64,000 nucleotides of DNA from Hymenobacter translucens. GTDB lineage: Bacteria; Bacteroidota; Bacteroidia; Cytophagales; Hymenobacteraceae. This document shows, piece by piece, positions 24,474 to 33,534 of this stretch. The stretch is taken from contig NZ_JAJERB010000003.1 in NCBI RefSeq assembly GCF_020685205.1, positions 310,001 through 374,000 of the forward strand. Direction: 5' to 3'. The translations under genes were made by a program, and so were the position numbers. Position 1 is the first letter of the stretch; every line of letters begins with the position of its first letter. Below the pieces are notes generated by a model. The model did no database searches. It was not told the DNA's origin and saw only the letters and a list, made by a program, of their open reading frames with translations.

Positions 24474-25043
24474 ATGGCAAACGCCACCAATGCCCTCACC
24501 CAGGGTTTGTCCGGCAAAGTGTCGGGCCTCGTCTTTCGCCGCAACGCCAACGGCACCGTCAGCGTGGGCAACGCGCCCCGCCCCTCTTCCAAAACGCCTA
24601 CCGCCGGGGCCCTGGCCCAGCGCCAGCGCTTTCAGCAGGCCGCCTTTTACGGCCGCGCCGTGCAGCAGGACCCCGCCGCCAAAGAGGCCTACCAGACCGG
24701 CGTCGACGCGGATACCGCCAGCAGCTACGTGGTGGCAGTAGCCGATTACCTAAGCGCCCCGAGCATCCGCAATGTTGACTTCAGCGCCTATCGGGGCCAG
24801 CCCGGCGACCGGATTGTCATTCAGGCTACCGACGACTTCGCCGTCACCGAAGTGCACGTCCGCATCCAGAACCCCGACGGAACACTGGTGGAAGAAGGAG
24901 CCGCCAGCGCCGATGCCGACGGCTTTACCTTCCGCTATACCACCACAGCCAGCAACCCTTCCCTGGCCGGCGACAAAATCCTTGTAACCGCCGCCGACCG
25001 GCCCGGCAACCGTACCCTGGAGGAAAGTACCCTGGGCGGTTAG
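24474..25043 (+). CDS. conserved hypothetical protein
   Basis: ATG 24474 opens 189 residues beginning MANATNALTQGLSGKVSGLV, without a signal peptide. The N-terminal 80 residues (GKVSGLVFRRNANGTVSVG ... ALAQRQRFQQAAFYGRAV) resemble the start of DUF6266-like Bacteroidota proteins, which are short and of unknown role. The C-terminal half is a predicted Ig-like beta domain (GDRIVIQATDDFAVTEVHVRIQ). Function unknown. It is divergent from the truncated DUF1801-like gene. Confidence 0.6.
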   Translation: MANATNALTQGLSGKVSGLVFRRNANGTVSVGNAPRPSSKTPTAGALAQRQRFQQAAFYGRAVQQDPAAKEAYQTGVDADTASSYVVAVADYLSAPSIRNVDFSAYRGQPGDRIVIQATDDFAVTEVHVRIQNPDGTLVEEGAASADADGFTFRYTTTASNPSLAGDKILVTAADRPGNRTLEESTLGG

Positions 25044-25402
25044 GGTCGCCGCTTTTTCCCGGTGGGATACAATTTCTCTCATTGGCCCCCCAGCCACCTA
25101 GTTGGGACCTTGTAGCCATCTCCAAGCCATCTTGATTTTACCGGCCATCGGTAAAGTACAAGTTCGATCTGATTCGGGAAACACCGGTGGCGCAGCTACC
25201 GGTGTTTCTTCCGAAGCCGACCTGACTTCCCAATTAAACCTAAAATCAGGGTTTACCCCTGCGCAAACCCGTATTAATCCGGAGTTTATGTTGTCCGATC
25301 CGCCGTTTAAACTATAGCTGCCGGCTGCCCCGCACCGGTAGTACGCTTACCTGCCCCTTTCTCCTCCCGGAGAATCCACCACCAAACCATAAAGCCTCTT
25401 CT
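25044..25402. other. intergenic region with hairpin at 25179-25207
   Basis: The only structure I see is a perfect stem AAACACCGGT / ACCGGTGTTT with a 9-base loop and CTT after it, which could terminate transcription from the upstream gene although it lies 136 bp away. The rest is lower in GC and must include the STAS gene promoter. No coding sequence is supported. Confidence 0.45.
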
Positions 25403-25720
25403 ATGCTTCACGCTTCCACTTCCTCCGCACACGAGCGCGCCGCGCAGGCTTCTTCTCTTACCACCATCGACCTCGATACCATTGATGCCGCCCAGCTGGC
25501 GCGCGTGCTGAGCCGGCAGATTCACCAGCCCCGGCCCCAGCTGCTCATCGACTGCGGCAGCCTGCGGATGCAGCGCACCCGGGGTGTCAGCCACGTGGTG
25601 TCGCAGCTGCTGGCGCTCCGCCAGAGCGGGGCCGGCATCTGGCTGCGCAACGTGAACCCGGCCCTGAACACCTGCCTGCGCCTGCTGCAGCTGGATCAGG
25701 TATTCAAGCAGGTGGACTGA
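25403..25720 (+). CDS. stand-alone STAS-domain protein
   Basis: A 105-residue protein with the layout of STAS/anti-sigma-factor antagonists: strand RPQLLIDCGSLRMQ, helix RGVSHVVSQLLALRQSG, strand AGIWLRNVNP, helix ALNTCLRLLQLDQVFKQV. At the position where SpoIIAA-type proteins have the phosphorylated Ser (DSSG), this has QRTRG, so regulation by an anti-sigma kinase is doubtful. No kinase, phosphatase or sigma factor gene lies nearby. Family likeness is moderate and function is unassigned. Confidence 0.65.
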   Translation: MLHASTSSAHERAAQASSLTTIDLDTIDAAQLARVLSRQIHQPRPQLLIDCGSLRMQRTRGVSHVVSQLLALRQSGAGIWLRNVNPALNTCLRLLQLDQVFKQVD

Positions 25721-25754
25721 TTGATTGTTGGTTATTAATGCTGATTGTTAACTA

Positions 25755-25804
25755 AGCACTAAAAAAGCCCCCGCTAGATTTCTAGCGGGGGCTTTTTTAG
25801 TGCT
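25755..25804. terminator. bidirectional intrinsic terminator
   Basis: 23-base perfect arms (AGCACTAAAAAAGCCCCCGC...) with a 4-base loop, between the convergent STAS and S1/P1 nuclease genes. Confidence 0.9.
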
Positions 25805-25860
25805 ACCAGGGCTGGCTGAACAACAGGAGTTCAAGTCAGTCCGCAATTACCAACAAGCAA

Positions 25861-26661
25861 CTAGCTCCCTACCGAGCTGCCGCCGAAGGCGTCGTTGAGG
25901 ACCCCGGCCAGGCGGATGCCGGCCTGCAGAATCCGCTCTTCCATGGTGGGCAGGTGGGCAGGCATGTACTTGTAGTCGAAGGTCGCGCTCTGGGCGGTTT
26001 CCGCGTACAGCCGCTGGCTGATCTGGTAGGACTCAAACACCCACTTGGTTATGTCGTCTTTCTGCCACTGCTTGATCTGCTCGGGCTTGGCGCGGTCCAG
26101 GGCCAGGGCCATCTCAGAGTAAGTAAAGCCCTCGTAGTCGACGAGGCCGCCGTCCCACACGCTGTGCAGGTTGGTGTCCTTGCCCTGAAACTTCACCTGG
26201 ATCGAGTTGCCGCCCTTGTCCTCGGCGCTGCTCACGTGCATGGGCTGGTGCAGGTCGCCCACGATGTGGATGATAAACTTCAGCGCCACAGCCTTTTCCT
26301 CCTTGGTTTTCTTGGGGTCCTTCAGGTCCTTGATGTTCTGGTTGAGCGCCTGGTAGGCGTTGGCCTCGGTCATGCCCTTCACGAAGGCCGCGTGCTGCTC
26401 GTAGGCCATACCCAGGGGCGTGTTGATGAAGTGCCAGGGCGCCGTCGACTTGTACTCCTCCGAGTAGCGGACCTCATCGGCCCAGGTCGTGACCAGGGGC
26501 ATGCGGTAGTTGTCGAGCAGCAGGGCAACCTGCTCTTTGGCTTTCTTGCTCAGGTGGTTTTCGGCAATCTTGCCCACCACCCGGTGGCCCTGCGCGCCCC
26601 AGGCCAGCAGACTGAACGGTAACAGACTCAGCAGGCCCAGGGCAACTACTTTCTTCAACAT
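25861..26661 (-). CDS. S1/P1 family nuclease
   Basis: ATG 26661 gives 266 residues with a signal peptide (KKVVALGLLSLLPFSLLA). The mature N-terminus WGAQGHRVVG provides the Trp and His zinc ligands unique to this family. TTWADEVR, APWHFIN, IIHIVGDLHQPMHV and LHSVWDGGL supply the other Asp and His ligands of the trinuclear zinc site. All look intact, so an active single-strand-preferring extracellular or periplasmic nuclease is expected, for DNA/RNA scavenging. It is monocistronic, ending at the shared terminator. Confidence 0.93.
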   Translation of the reverse strand: MLKKVVALGLLSLLPFSLLAWGAQGHRVVGKIAENHLSKKAKEQVALLLDNYRMPLVTTWADEVRYSEEYKSTAPWHFINTPLGMAYEQHAAFVKGMTEANAYQALNQNIKDLKDPKKTKEEKAVALKFIIHIVGDLHQPMHVSSAEDKGGNSIQVKFQGKDTNLHSVWDGGLVDYEGFTYSEMALALDRAKPEQIKQWQKDDITKWVFESYQISQRLYAETAQSATFDYKYMPAHLPTMEERILQAGIRLAGVLNDAFGGSSVGS

Positions 26662-26786
26662 AAAACGAAACGAAAACGGCACTCAGCCAGGTGGTGGAAA
26701 CCACAAAAGTAGCACATACGCCAGAATTCTGCCGCAGCGCAGGCCGTTCCCGCCCGCTGCCCCGGAACCGGGCTTTCCGGTCCGCG

Positions 26787-29243
26787 CTACTTCGCCGCCT
26801 CAATCTCCCGGATGGCCCCGGTGATGGCGCTGCCGGTCAGCGCGTCCCCGGCTTTGGCTTGCTGCAGCTGGCGCAGGGCCTCAATCAGCCGCACGTGCAG
26901 GCCGTAAGGCTTGGCTTCGATGGCCAGCTCCTTGATCCGGTCTACTCCCTGCGCCAGGGCCGCCGGGTCGTCAAGGCGGCGGAGCAGGGCCAGAAAGCCG
27001 GGCATCAGCTCAAGCCGGGCGACGGGTTTGGCGGCGTCGTATTTGCTTAGCACGGAAGCCCACTGCGCGGCACCGCCGGTAGCGCCGTACACTTCGACCA
27101 GCGCCGCCGTCAGCGCCCCGCGGTTGTCGGCTTCAAAAGCGGTGGCCTGGGTTAGCGCCTCCTTCGGATTCAGCGCCAGCAGGCCACGGAGGGCCGCCGC
27201 CTGTACCCCGTAGGAGCGGCTTTCGAGGGCTTTCCGGAACCGCTTTTCCTGGCGCTTGTCGCCCAGGCGGGCCAGCGCCAGCAGCGCCTCGGCCTGTACT
27301 TTCACGCTGGCATCGGTGGCAGCCAGGCGCTCAAGCACGGGGGTGGCGGCCTTGCGCAAGGCGGCGTTTTTCAGATCCAGGCCCTGCACCGTCAGCACCC
27401 GCAGGCTATAGTGCGGATCAGTTAATCCGGCCAGCAGCAGCTTCTGCGCCCCGGGCTCGGCAGCCTTCCCCAGGGCCGCAGTCAGGGCCTCGCGGCGGTC
27501 CATGTAGCCGGCTGCCTGCCGGTACTGCGCCGCGTACCCGGTCAGGGGCTTGTTGTCGGTCTTCTGCCACACCAGCACCTTTTCGGCGTCTACGTTGACG
27601 AGCTCGGGGCGGGCAGCAGCGGGGAAGCGGAACGTTTGGGTGGCCTGCTGCATCATCACCTGGTGGCGCCGCGGTTGCCCATTCACGTACACGTCCACGC
27701 TGATGGGCAGCTGAAACACGGGGCCGGGCTGGGTTTGGCGAATGGTCACCTGCTGCTCCCGGCGGGCTTCGTCCCAGGCGTAGTCGATGGTGACGACGGG
27801 GTGGCCGGCGCCGTAGTACCACTGGTTGAAAAACCAGCTCAGATCCTGGCCCGAGGCCTGCTCCAGGGCCAGCCGCAGCTGCTGGGCCTCGCCGGTGCCA
27901 TAGGCGTTCTGGGTCAGGAAAAGCTTCAGTCCGCGGAAGAACGCGTCGGACCCCAGGTAGCTGCGCAGCATATTCAGGATGCTGCCGCCCTTCTGGTAGG
28001 TCACGGCATCGAACAGGTCTTCCTTGTCGGCATACTGAAACCGCACCAGGGGCTTGGGGTAGTTGCCGGGGTTGCCGAGGTAGGTGCGCAGGCTGCGGTA
28101 CGCCTGGGCCGCCCCCCCGTCCGGGCCATACGCGTGCTCAGCCCAGAGCACCTCCGAGAAGTTGGCAAACGACTCGTTGATCGTCAGGTTGCTCCAGCTT
28201 TCGGCCGTTACGTAGTCGCCAAACCAGTGGTGAAACAGTTCGTGGGCAATTTCCCGCTCCACCCCGCTGTACTCCCAGTCGAGCAGCTCCCGGGCCGAGC
28301 CCTGGGCCTGCTCCCCAAACAACGAAGCCGTGGTGTTTTCCATGGCCCCGCTCACGTAGTCGCGGGCCACCACCTGGGCGTACTTGCTCCACGGAAACTC
28401 CACGCCCAGGCGGTCGGAAAAGAAGTCCAGCATCCGGGGCGTCGTGCCGAAGATAGCCTTCGCCTGGTCGGCGTACTTCGGCTCCAGGTAGTAGCTCAGC
28501 TCCCGGTTGCGCCAGGTGTCTTTCGTGATGCGGAAGTCGCCTACGGCCAGCATGAACAGGTAGGGCGCGTGGGGCTGGTCCATCTTCCAGGTATCGGTGC
28601 GCAGCCCGGCACCCGCGGCCACCTGGCTGGTCAGCAGCCCATTGGAAAGCGTGACGTATTTGGCAGGCACCGTCAGGCTGATTTCCGAGGTTGACTTCTG
28701 ATTGGGCTGGTCGATGGTGGGAAACCAGGCCGAGTTGGCATCTGTCTCGCCCTGGGTCCAGATCTGCACGGGCTTGCCGGCCACCGCGCTGTCGGGGTTG
28801 ATAAAGTACAGCCCTTTGGCGTCGCGGATGGCTGCGCTGCCCTTGGCACCCAGCTCATCGGGCCTGGCCGTGTACTCGATATAGATGGTGTAGGCTTCCC
28901 CGGCCGGCACCATCCGACCCAGGCGAAGCAGCAGCTGCCGGCGGTTGTAGTCGTACTGCAGGGGCTGGATTGCCGTTCCGGTCACCAGCGCCACGGCGTT
29001 GATGTCCATGCCCTTGGCATCGAGCCGGAGCGAGTCGGTGGCGTAGGCATAGGGCTTGAGCGTGAGCCAGGCTTTGCCGTAGGCGTAGCGCTTGGGGTAG
29101 TCGAAGCGCAGGTCGAGCTTTGTATGCACCAGCTCGTTGACTTTGCGGGCAGTGGCCCGGTAGGAGGTCGGCGTGGGCTGCTGGGCCAACGCCCCGGAAG
29201 TCAGTGCCAGGGCGCCGACCAGAGTCAGTAGGAAAGTTCGCAT
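26787..29243 (-). CDS. M1 family zinc aminopeptidase
   Basis: An 818-residue protein with signal peptide (LLTLVGALALTSGALAQ). The N-terminal beta domain carries the exopeptidase motif (here GAMENTTAS), and the zinc site is HELFHHWFGDYVTAESWSNLTINES, with the downstream Glu. A beta domain follows, then a C-terminal HEAT-like helical domain (from about 560; repeated LAxLGDKRxxK-type helices). This is the classical aminopeptidase N architecture, exported to the periplasm or surface. It probably completes breakdown of peptides made by the secreted endopeptidases in this window. Confidence 0.93.
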   Translation of the reverse strand: MRTFLLTLVGALALTSGALAQQPTPTSYRATARKVNELVHTKLDLRFDYPKRYAYGKAWLTLKPYAYATDSLRLDAKGMDINAVALVTGTAIQPLQYDYNRRQLLLRLGRMVPAGEAYTIYIEYTARPDELGAKGSAAIRDAKGLYFINPDSAVAGKPVQIWTQGETDANSAWFPTIDQPNQKSTSEISLTVPAKYVTLSNGLLTSQVAAGAGLRTDTWKMDQPHAPYLFMLAVGDFRITKDTWRNRELSYYLEPKYADQAKAIFGTTPRMLDFFSDRLGVEFPWSKYAQVVARDYVSGAMENTTASLFGEQAQGSARELLDWEYSGVEREIAHELFHHWFGDYVTAESWSNLTINESFANFSEVLWAEHAYGPDGGAAQAYRSLRTYLGNPGNYPKPLVRFQYADKEDLFDAVTYQKGGSILNMLRSYLGSDAFFRGLKLFLTQNAYGTGEAQQLRLALEQASGQDLSWFFNQWYYGAGHPVVTIDYAWDEARREQQVTIRQTQPGPVFQLPISVDVYVNGQPRRHQVMMQQATQTFRFPAAARPELVNVDAEKVLVWQKTDNKPLTGYAAQYRQAAGYMDRREALTAALGKAAEPGAQKLLLAGLTDPHYSLRVLTVQGLDLKNAALRKAATPVLERLAATDASVKVQAEALLALARLGDKRQEKRFRKALESRSYGVQAAALRGLLALNPKEALTQATAFEADNRGALTAALVEVYGATGGAAQWASVLSKYDAAKPVARLELMPGFLALLRRLDDPAALAQGVDRIKELAIEAKPYGLHVRLIEALRQLQQAKAGDALTGSAITGAIREIEAAK

Positions 29244-29452
29244 GGAGGGCGCAAGGTAGGCTGTCAGGCCTTACAGATCCCGCCGACGCCCGAAGCGTTG
29301 CCTGCTGGCGGGCCCGCCCCAGGCTGTTTGCCCGGACTTCGGCTCCTGTACCCCGACGCCAGTTGCTGACGAGCAGGAGCTGCCGGTCGCCACGTCCGGC
29401 ATCCGGCTCCGGCTGGGTCAAAACACCTGGCAGCCGTCGGCCCGGTTTTCCA

Positions 29453-29644
29453 CTACGCGTCCGCAGTGAAGCGCCGGCCCGCGCCAACCGCCAAGGTGCC
29501 ACCCAGCAGGGCAGCCGCCACCAATGTTACCAGATAACCAATAACTGCTTCGAATGAGTGCTGGTAACGGTTTTTATCGGCAAAAATCCGGGTATAGAGA
29601 ATAGAAGCGCCGATTGCACCCGCGAAGGAACCGACCACAAACAA
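29453..29644 (-). CDS. small membrane protein, start uncertain
   Basis: About 63 residues from a TTG at 29644. Two hydrophobic helices (FVVGSFAGAIGASILY; VIGYLVTLVAAALLGGTLAVGA) are separated by a charged loop. The frame stays open upstream and reads a basic segment (RFHRRWKLTSATIS) that looks like natural protein, yet no ATG or GTG precedes it, so the gene may start at an unusual codon or have lost its start. No family recognised. Confidence 0.35.
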   Translation of the reverse strand: MFVVGSFAGAIGASILYTRIFADKNRYQHSFEAVIGYLVTLVAAALLGGTLAVGAGRRFTADA

Positions 29645-29755
29645 GCTGATCGTAGCGGAGGTCAGCTTCCAGCGGCGGTGAAACCGCGTCTTAACACGAG
29701 CTGCGGATAGCGGTGAACCGGGTAGGCCAGCGGCCGGGCATGCTAACGTGCCCGC

Positions 29756-30028
29756 TTAGTCAATCATGTCGCCCAGGTCGCTAACGCCCAGCGTGAACAT
29801 CACCAGAATAACGCCCAGGCCAATTTTAACGATTAGCGGAATAGACAAACCGGTTTTTTCCCGGAGCAGGTTGTTGGTCGGGGGGAAATACACAAGGGAA
29901 ACCAGCATATACCCTACGGCGGGCACCGGGTGCACCAGCATCATGTTCAGGACCCCGACTGCGAATACAATCAGGCCGCAGACCCAGTTAACCAAGGGTG
30001 CGAGGGAGGCTTTCAGCTGCATGCTCAT
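29756..30028 (-). CDS. small membrane protein, paralogue of the next gene upstream
   Basis: A 90-residue protein with three hydrophobic segments: VNWVCGLIVFAVGVLNMMLV, VGYMLVSLVYFPP and IPLIVKIGLGVILVMFTLGV. The central YFPPTNNLLREKTGLSIPLIVKI aligns with YVPPVNGWIRQKTGFAVPLLARI in the protein encoded at 30128-30436, so the two genes are tandem duplicates. Function unknown. Likely a single operon, 99 bp apart. Confidence 0.6.
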   Translation of the reverse strand: MSMQLKASLAPLVNWVCGLIVFAVGVLNMMLVHPVPAVGYMLVSLVYFPPTNNLLREKTGLSIPLIVKIGLGVILVMFTLGVSDLGDMID

Positions 30029-30127
30029 TTCTCTGGAAAGTTAGGTGGAGAGTCCGGCACAAAGCCGGAGCTGGCAAATCGGGCTGTTTTCTGGGGAATG
30101 GGGCCGGCTTTCTGCCTGCTGGATTCG

Positions 30128-30436
30128 CTAGAAGCTGCTCAGCATCAGGTCTATCTTATGGAACAGCTCACCCACGCCCAGCGCGGCCCAGATGATAAGA
30201 AAGCCGAGCACAATCCTGGCCAGCAGCGGAACCGCAAAGCCGGTTTTCTGCCTGATCCACCCATTTACCGGCGGGACGTAAAGCAAGGCCAGCAGCGCTA
30301 TAAAGATTCCAAAACCAGGGTCATTGCCCCAGAAGGTATTCACCACCCCGATTGCCAGCCCAATCAGGCCGAACAGCCAGCCGGCCAGGTCCGCCAGGGT
30401 TGAGGAACCCTTCACCGCGTTTGAGTTAGAATGCAT
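30128..30436 (-). CDS. small membrane protein, tandem paralogue
   Basis: ATG 30436 (MHSNSNAVKGSS) gives 102 residues; 14 codons upstream are open. It has the same three-helix layout as its neighbour, with LYVPPVNGWIRQKTG between helices two and three. Only these positions and the hydrophobic pattern are conserved, indicating an old duplication. No function can be assigned. Confidence 0.6.
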   Translation of the reverse strand: MHSNSNAVKGSSTLADLAGWLFGLIGLAIGVVNTFWGNDPGFGIFIALLALLYVPPVNGWIRQKTGFAVPLLARIVLGFLIIWAALGVGELFHKIDLMLSSF

Positions 30437-30522
30437 GGCTTTGGTTGTCAGAATTGAAAGCGGTGGAGAAACGTGCACCTGACTGGTTTCCTGAGCAGGC
30501 AGCCAGGTGTTCTGGTTGATCG

Positions 30523-31074
30523 TTAGGCCCGGCGTTCCGGCTCATTGATGCCCGCCCGGCGAAACAGGAAGGCCGACCCCAGCCACAGGGCGCCGAAGAA
30601 GCCCGTAACGCCTACCGCCTCCCGGACGTGCAGACGCATCTCCGGCCAGACCAGCAGGGCCAGTACCGGTACCAGCGCCTGCGCCAGGGCCGTAACCAGC
30701 AGCACGCGAACCATCCCAAGGGGCCGGAAGCGCACCATGATGGCCCCTACTACCGGCACAAGGACCACCCCACCGGTCAACAGGTTGGCCGGGTTCGGTC
30801 CGCTCCCGATAAGACCCACGGCCAGATTGCTCCAGATCAGAAAGAAACCGGTCAGCAGCGCCCCGGCAGCGGCCAGCCGGTACATGGCCGTAGTGCCTTT
30901 GCGCGAAATCAGCTCGTAGGCCAGGCCGGTGCCGAACAGGATGGTGCCGGCGAAGACGAAGTCGGAGCGCGTCCAGTTCACTTCGCTGGTGAACTGCATT
31001 GCTACCAGGGGCACCAGCAAGAGCATAGCGGTGATGACGGCAGGGCGAGCAAGGGTTTTGGCGGGCAAAGTCAT
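30523..31074 (-). CDS. integral membrane protein of unknown function
   Basis: ATG 31074 gives 183 residues (MTLPAKTLARPAVIT). Six hydrophobic helices are visible; the loop after helix 2 contains ELISRKGTTAMYRLAAAGALLTGF, and helix 4 region GPNPANLLTGGVV. The pattern resembles small unannotated Bacteroidota membrane proteins. Upstream lies a very good promoter with a palindrome over its -33 box, so expression is likely controlled by a repressor. The frame is open upstream to 31191, but that region overlaps the promoter. Confidence 0.6.
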   Translation of the reverse strand: MTLPAKTLARPAVITAMLLLVPLVAMQFTSEVNWTRSDFVFAGTILFGTGLAYELISRKGTTAMYRLAAAGALLTGFFLIWSNLAVGLIGSGPNPANLLTGGVVLVPVVGAIMVRFRPLGMVRVLLVTALAQALVPVLALLVWPEMRLHVREAVGVTGFFGALWLGSAFLFRRAGINEPERRA

Positions 31075-31190
31075 GGCAGTGCGGTTAAGGGGTTGAAAAT
31101 GGGTTGCAGTAACTGAGTTGGATGGTCCCTGATTGGCAAGGCCCTGAGCGGATAGCAAGCCGAGGGGTTGAACAACCAGCAGGAACGTCA

Positions 31191-31221
31191 CAAAGTAAAT
31201 GAAAGAACTTTGTAATTCAAA
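31191..31221 (-). promoter_or_regulatory. predicted promoter with operator-like palindrome
   Basis: On the minus strand TTTG (31221-31218), a 19-base spacer and TTACTTTG (31198-31191) match the Bacteroidota consensus. A 17-bp palindrome, ACTTTGTAATTCAAAGT, at 31207-31223 covers the -33 box. It faces the gene at 30523-31074. Confidence 0.6.
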
Positions 31222-31327
31222 GTATTTTCAAAATACGGGGTTCCTGCCTGCGGGTTTCGCCTGGGCAGGGCCTGCTGCAATACTCCGGTAAAGAAATCCT
31301 AGCCTGCGGCCTGCCGGAGCGGGCAAC

Positions 31328-32161
31328 CTACCCTATCACGAACGTGCGCATGCTCATTCCCCCAAAGCTGACTTCCTCGAAGGCATGCCGGATTTCGTCG
31401 GTGGGCTCGGCCAGGGCCAGGCTGTACAGCATCGGGATGTAGTGGTCCGGGGTGGGTACGGACAGCGGGCCGCTGGCGCCGGCCTGCTGGTAGTGGGCCA
31501 GCGCGTTCAGGTCGCGCTGGTTTATGCGGACTTTCGCCCATTCGTCGAACTCGGCGGCCCAGGCATAGGGCGTGGGGTCGTCGGCCATGAATTTGGGCAT
31601 GCTCTGGCGCAGGTTGTGCACGATGTTGCCGCTGCCCACAATCAGCACGCCGCGGCGGCGCAGAAACTGCAGCTGCCGGGCCAGCTCGGCATGAAAGGTA
31701 ATGGGCTTGTAGTAGTCGATGCTGACCTGGAACACAGGAATGTCGGCGGCGGGAAACAGGTGGTGCAAAACGGTCCAGGTGCCGTGGTCGAGGCCCCACT
31801 CGTCGGACGGATGGGCATCGGGCAGGGCGGTCAGCACTTCGCGGGCCACATCGGGCGCGCCGGGTGCGGGGTACTGCATGTCAAACAGCTCCTGCGGAAA
31901 GCCGCCAAAGTCGTGGATGGTTTCGGGCCGCTCATTCACGGCCACGAACGTGCCGCGCGTCAGCCAGTGCGCCGATACCACCAGAATAGCCCGGGGCGGC
32001 TGCCGGTTGCGGAGGTCCAGGCCCAACTGGTGCAGGGTTTGGGTGAAGGGGTTATCTGCCAGCGCGTTCATCGGGGAGCCGTGGCCGACGAACAGCACCG
32101 GCATCTTCGCCGTTTTCTGGAAAGAGGAAGCCGTGTTGTGCAGGTCCTGGAGCGAGTTCAT
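31328..32161 (-). CDS. extradiol dioxygenase of the LigB / 4,5-DOPA dioxygenase family
   Basis: From ATG 32161 the protein has 277 residues. MPVLFVGHGSPMNAL, VVSAHW, DHGTWTVLHHLFP and VGSGNIVHNLR are the LigB-family signature with the His ligands for the active-site metal. Bacterial homologues (YgiD) open 3,4-dihydroxyphenylalanine in vitro. An earlier ATG at 32191 is possible, and the frame reads further upstream through AYKQPYQAPQDFLGML, which resembles the exported N-terminus of related proteins, but no ATG supports that longer form. No aromatic pathway genes lie nearby. Confidence 0.88.
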   Translation of the reverse strand: MNSLQDLHNTASSFQKTAKMPVLFVGHGSPMNALADNPFTQTLHQLGLDLRNRQPPRAILVVSAHWLTRGTFVAVNERPETIHDFGGFPQELFDMQYPAPGAPDVAREVLTALPDAHPSDEWGLDHGTWTVLHHLFPAADIPVFQVSIDYYKPITFHAELARQLQFLRRRGVLIVGSGNIVHNLRQSMPKFMADDPTPYAWAAEFDEWAKVRINQRDLNALAHYQQAGASGPLSVPTPDHYIPMLYSLALAEPTDEIRHAFEEVSFGGMSMRTFVIG

Positions 32162-32442
32162 GGCAGGGACAGATGGCGGCACGGCCAGCATTCCGAGAAA
32201 ATCCTGGGGTGCCTGGTAAGGCTGTTTATACGCAACAAAGCTACCGCCTGCTAACCCCGGGTACCTCGGCGACAGGATAAGAAATAAACTGCGGCGTGCA
32301 ACCGTACGGTGCCATCCGGACCTCGGTATTCTGTTGCTCCCCGTCTTCCTGCATGCCACCCAGCCGGCAGGGAAGTAGTTTCACCCAGTTGCATCTGATC
32401 CGGTCTTCGTTTCCGCAGCCACCCCATTTAACCCTACCCTGA

Positions 32443-33417
32443 ATGTCACCTGCAAAAAGCACCCTGAAGCATCTGCTCTTCCTGCTCGCCCTGGTCGTGG
32501 CCGCGCTGTTTCTGAAACCGACCAAACCCGCAAGCGCGTCGGGACAAACCGTAAACCCGGTCCTCGGCGACATCAGCTTTGAAACCAAGTTTGGCCGCCG
32601 GCCCGACGCCACCACGGACAACGAGCTGCGCATCCGCACCCATCTGGAGTACGCCGAGAAGCTGCTGCGGCAGAAAGACGCGTCGGCCCTGCCGCTGGCG
32701 CTGCAGGAAAAGCGGCAGCAGGCCCTGGACCGGCTGCACGACTACTGGACGGCGGGCCGGTTTCCCCGCAATTACGACTACGCCGCCCAGCGCAAGCCCT
32801 GCTTTATCGACCGGGACGGCACTATCTGCGCCGTGGGCTATCTGGTGGAGCAAACCGCCGGGCGGGCCGTTGCCGAACAGATCAACCAGCTGCATCAGTA
32901 CGACGAGCTGCTGGCCATGAACGATCAGCGCGTCGAGGAGTGGGTGCGCACCAGCGGGCTCACCAAAGAGGAATGCGCCATGATTCAGCCCACTTACGGC
33001 CCCGAGCCTGTCGTTACCTACAATCACATCAAGCCGTGGTACGGCGCGACGTCCGCGCTGCTGGGCGGCACCAGCGTGGCGGCAAACACCATCAACGGCA
33101 TCCAGCTCATCAACGGTGGGGGTAATAAAACCGCGCCGGCCATCGGCCTGATAACCGGGGTCAGCCAGGTGGTGCTCGGCTCGGGAGTGCTGCTGACCCG
33201 GGGCCGCAGTTTCGGGGTTCCGGAGCGGGTCAACGAAAGTGAGACCATCCTCTCGATGCTCAACATCGGGTTGGGCACGGCTACGGCGGGCCTGAGCGCC
33301 TGGAACCTGTTCACGAAGTGCCCGCCCAAGGACAAGCTGACCACCTGGAACGTATATAGCTACCCCACCCGCACCCACGACACCGGCCTCGCCTTTAGTT
33401 TGACCCGGAGATTTTAA
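32443..33417 (+). CDS. secreted protein of unknown function
   Basis: A 324-residue protein with N-terminal hydrophobic signal (HLLFLLALVVAALFL). The central section has RPCFIDRDG-like KPCFIDRDGTICAVGYLVEQTAG, a motif seen in uncharacterised secreted proteins of Bacteroidota and myxobacteria, with two Cys that may pair. The second half is Gly/Ala-rich and hydrophobic (TSALLGGTSVAANTINGIQ ... GLITGVSQVVLGSG), possibly membrane-associated. No function assigned. It is followed by a strong hairpin. Confidence 0.7.
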   Translation: MSPAKSTLKHLLFLLALVVAALFLKPTKPASASGQTVNPVLGDISFETKFGRRPDATTDNELRIRTHLEYAEKLLRQKDASALPLALQEKRQQALDRLHDYWTAGRFPRNYDYAAQRKPCFIDRDGTICAVGYLVEQTAGRAVAEQINQLHQYDELLAMNDQRVEEWVRTSGLTKEECAMIQPTYGPEPVVTYNHIKPWYGATSALLGGTSVAANTINGIQLINGGGNKTAPAIGLITGVSQVVLGSGVLLTRGRSFGVPERVNESETILSMLNIGLGTATAGLSAWNLFTKCPPKDKLTTWNVYSYPTRTHDTGLAFSLTRRF

Positions 33418-33469
33418 CCGATCTGGCACCCGCCGGGGCCGGAATTTCCGACCCGGCCTGTATTACCGC

Positions 33470-33520
33470 AAGAAAGCAGCGGCAAGCTGGCCCGGGTGGC
33501 TACCTTGCCGCTGCTTTCTT
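33470..33520 (+). terminator. intrinsic terminator
   Basis: AAGAAAGCAGCGGCAAG and its exact complement with a 17-base loop, 52 bp after the secreted-protein gene and 14 bp before the next gene's start. Confidence 0.75.
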
Positions 33521-33534
33521 ATTCAACCTACGGC

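Noticed and set aside
33496-33534. GTG start at 33496 for the membrane protein ending at 34134
   Set aside because: It would lie in the preceding terminator hairpin; the GTG at 33535 is cleaner.
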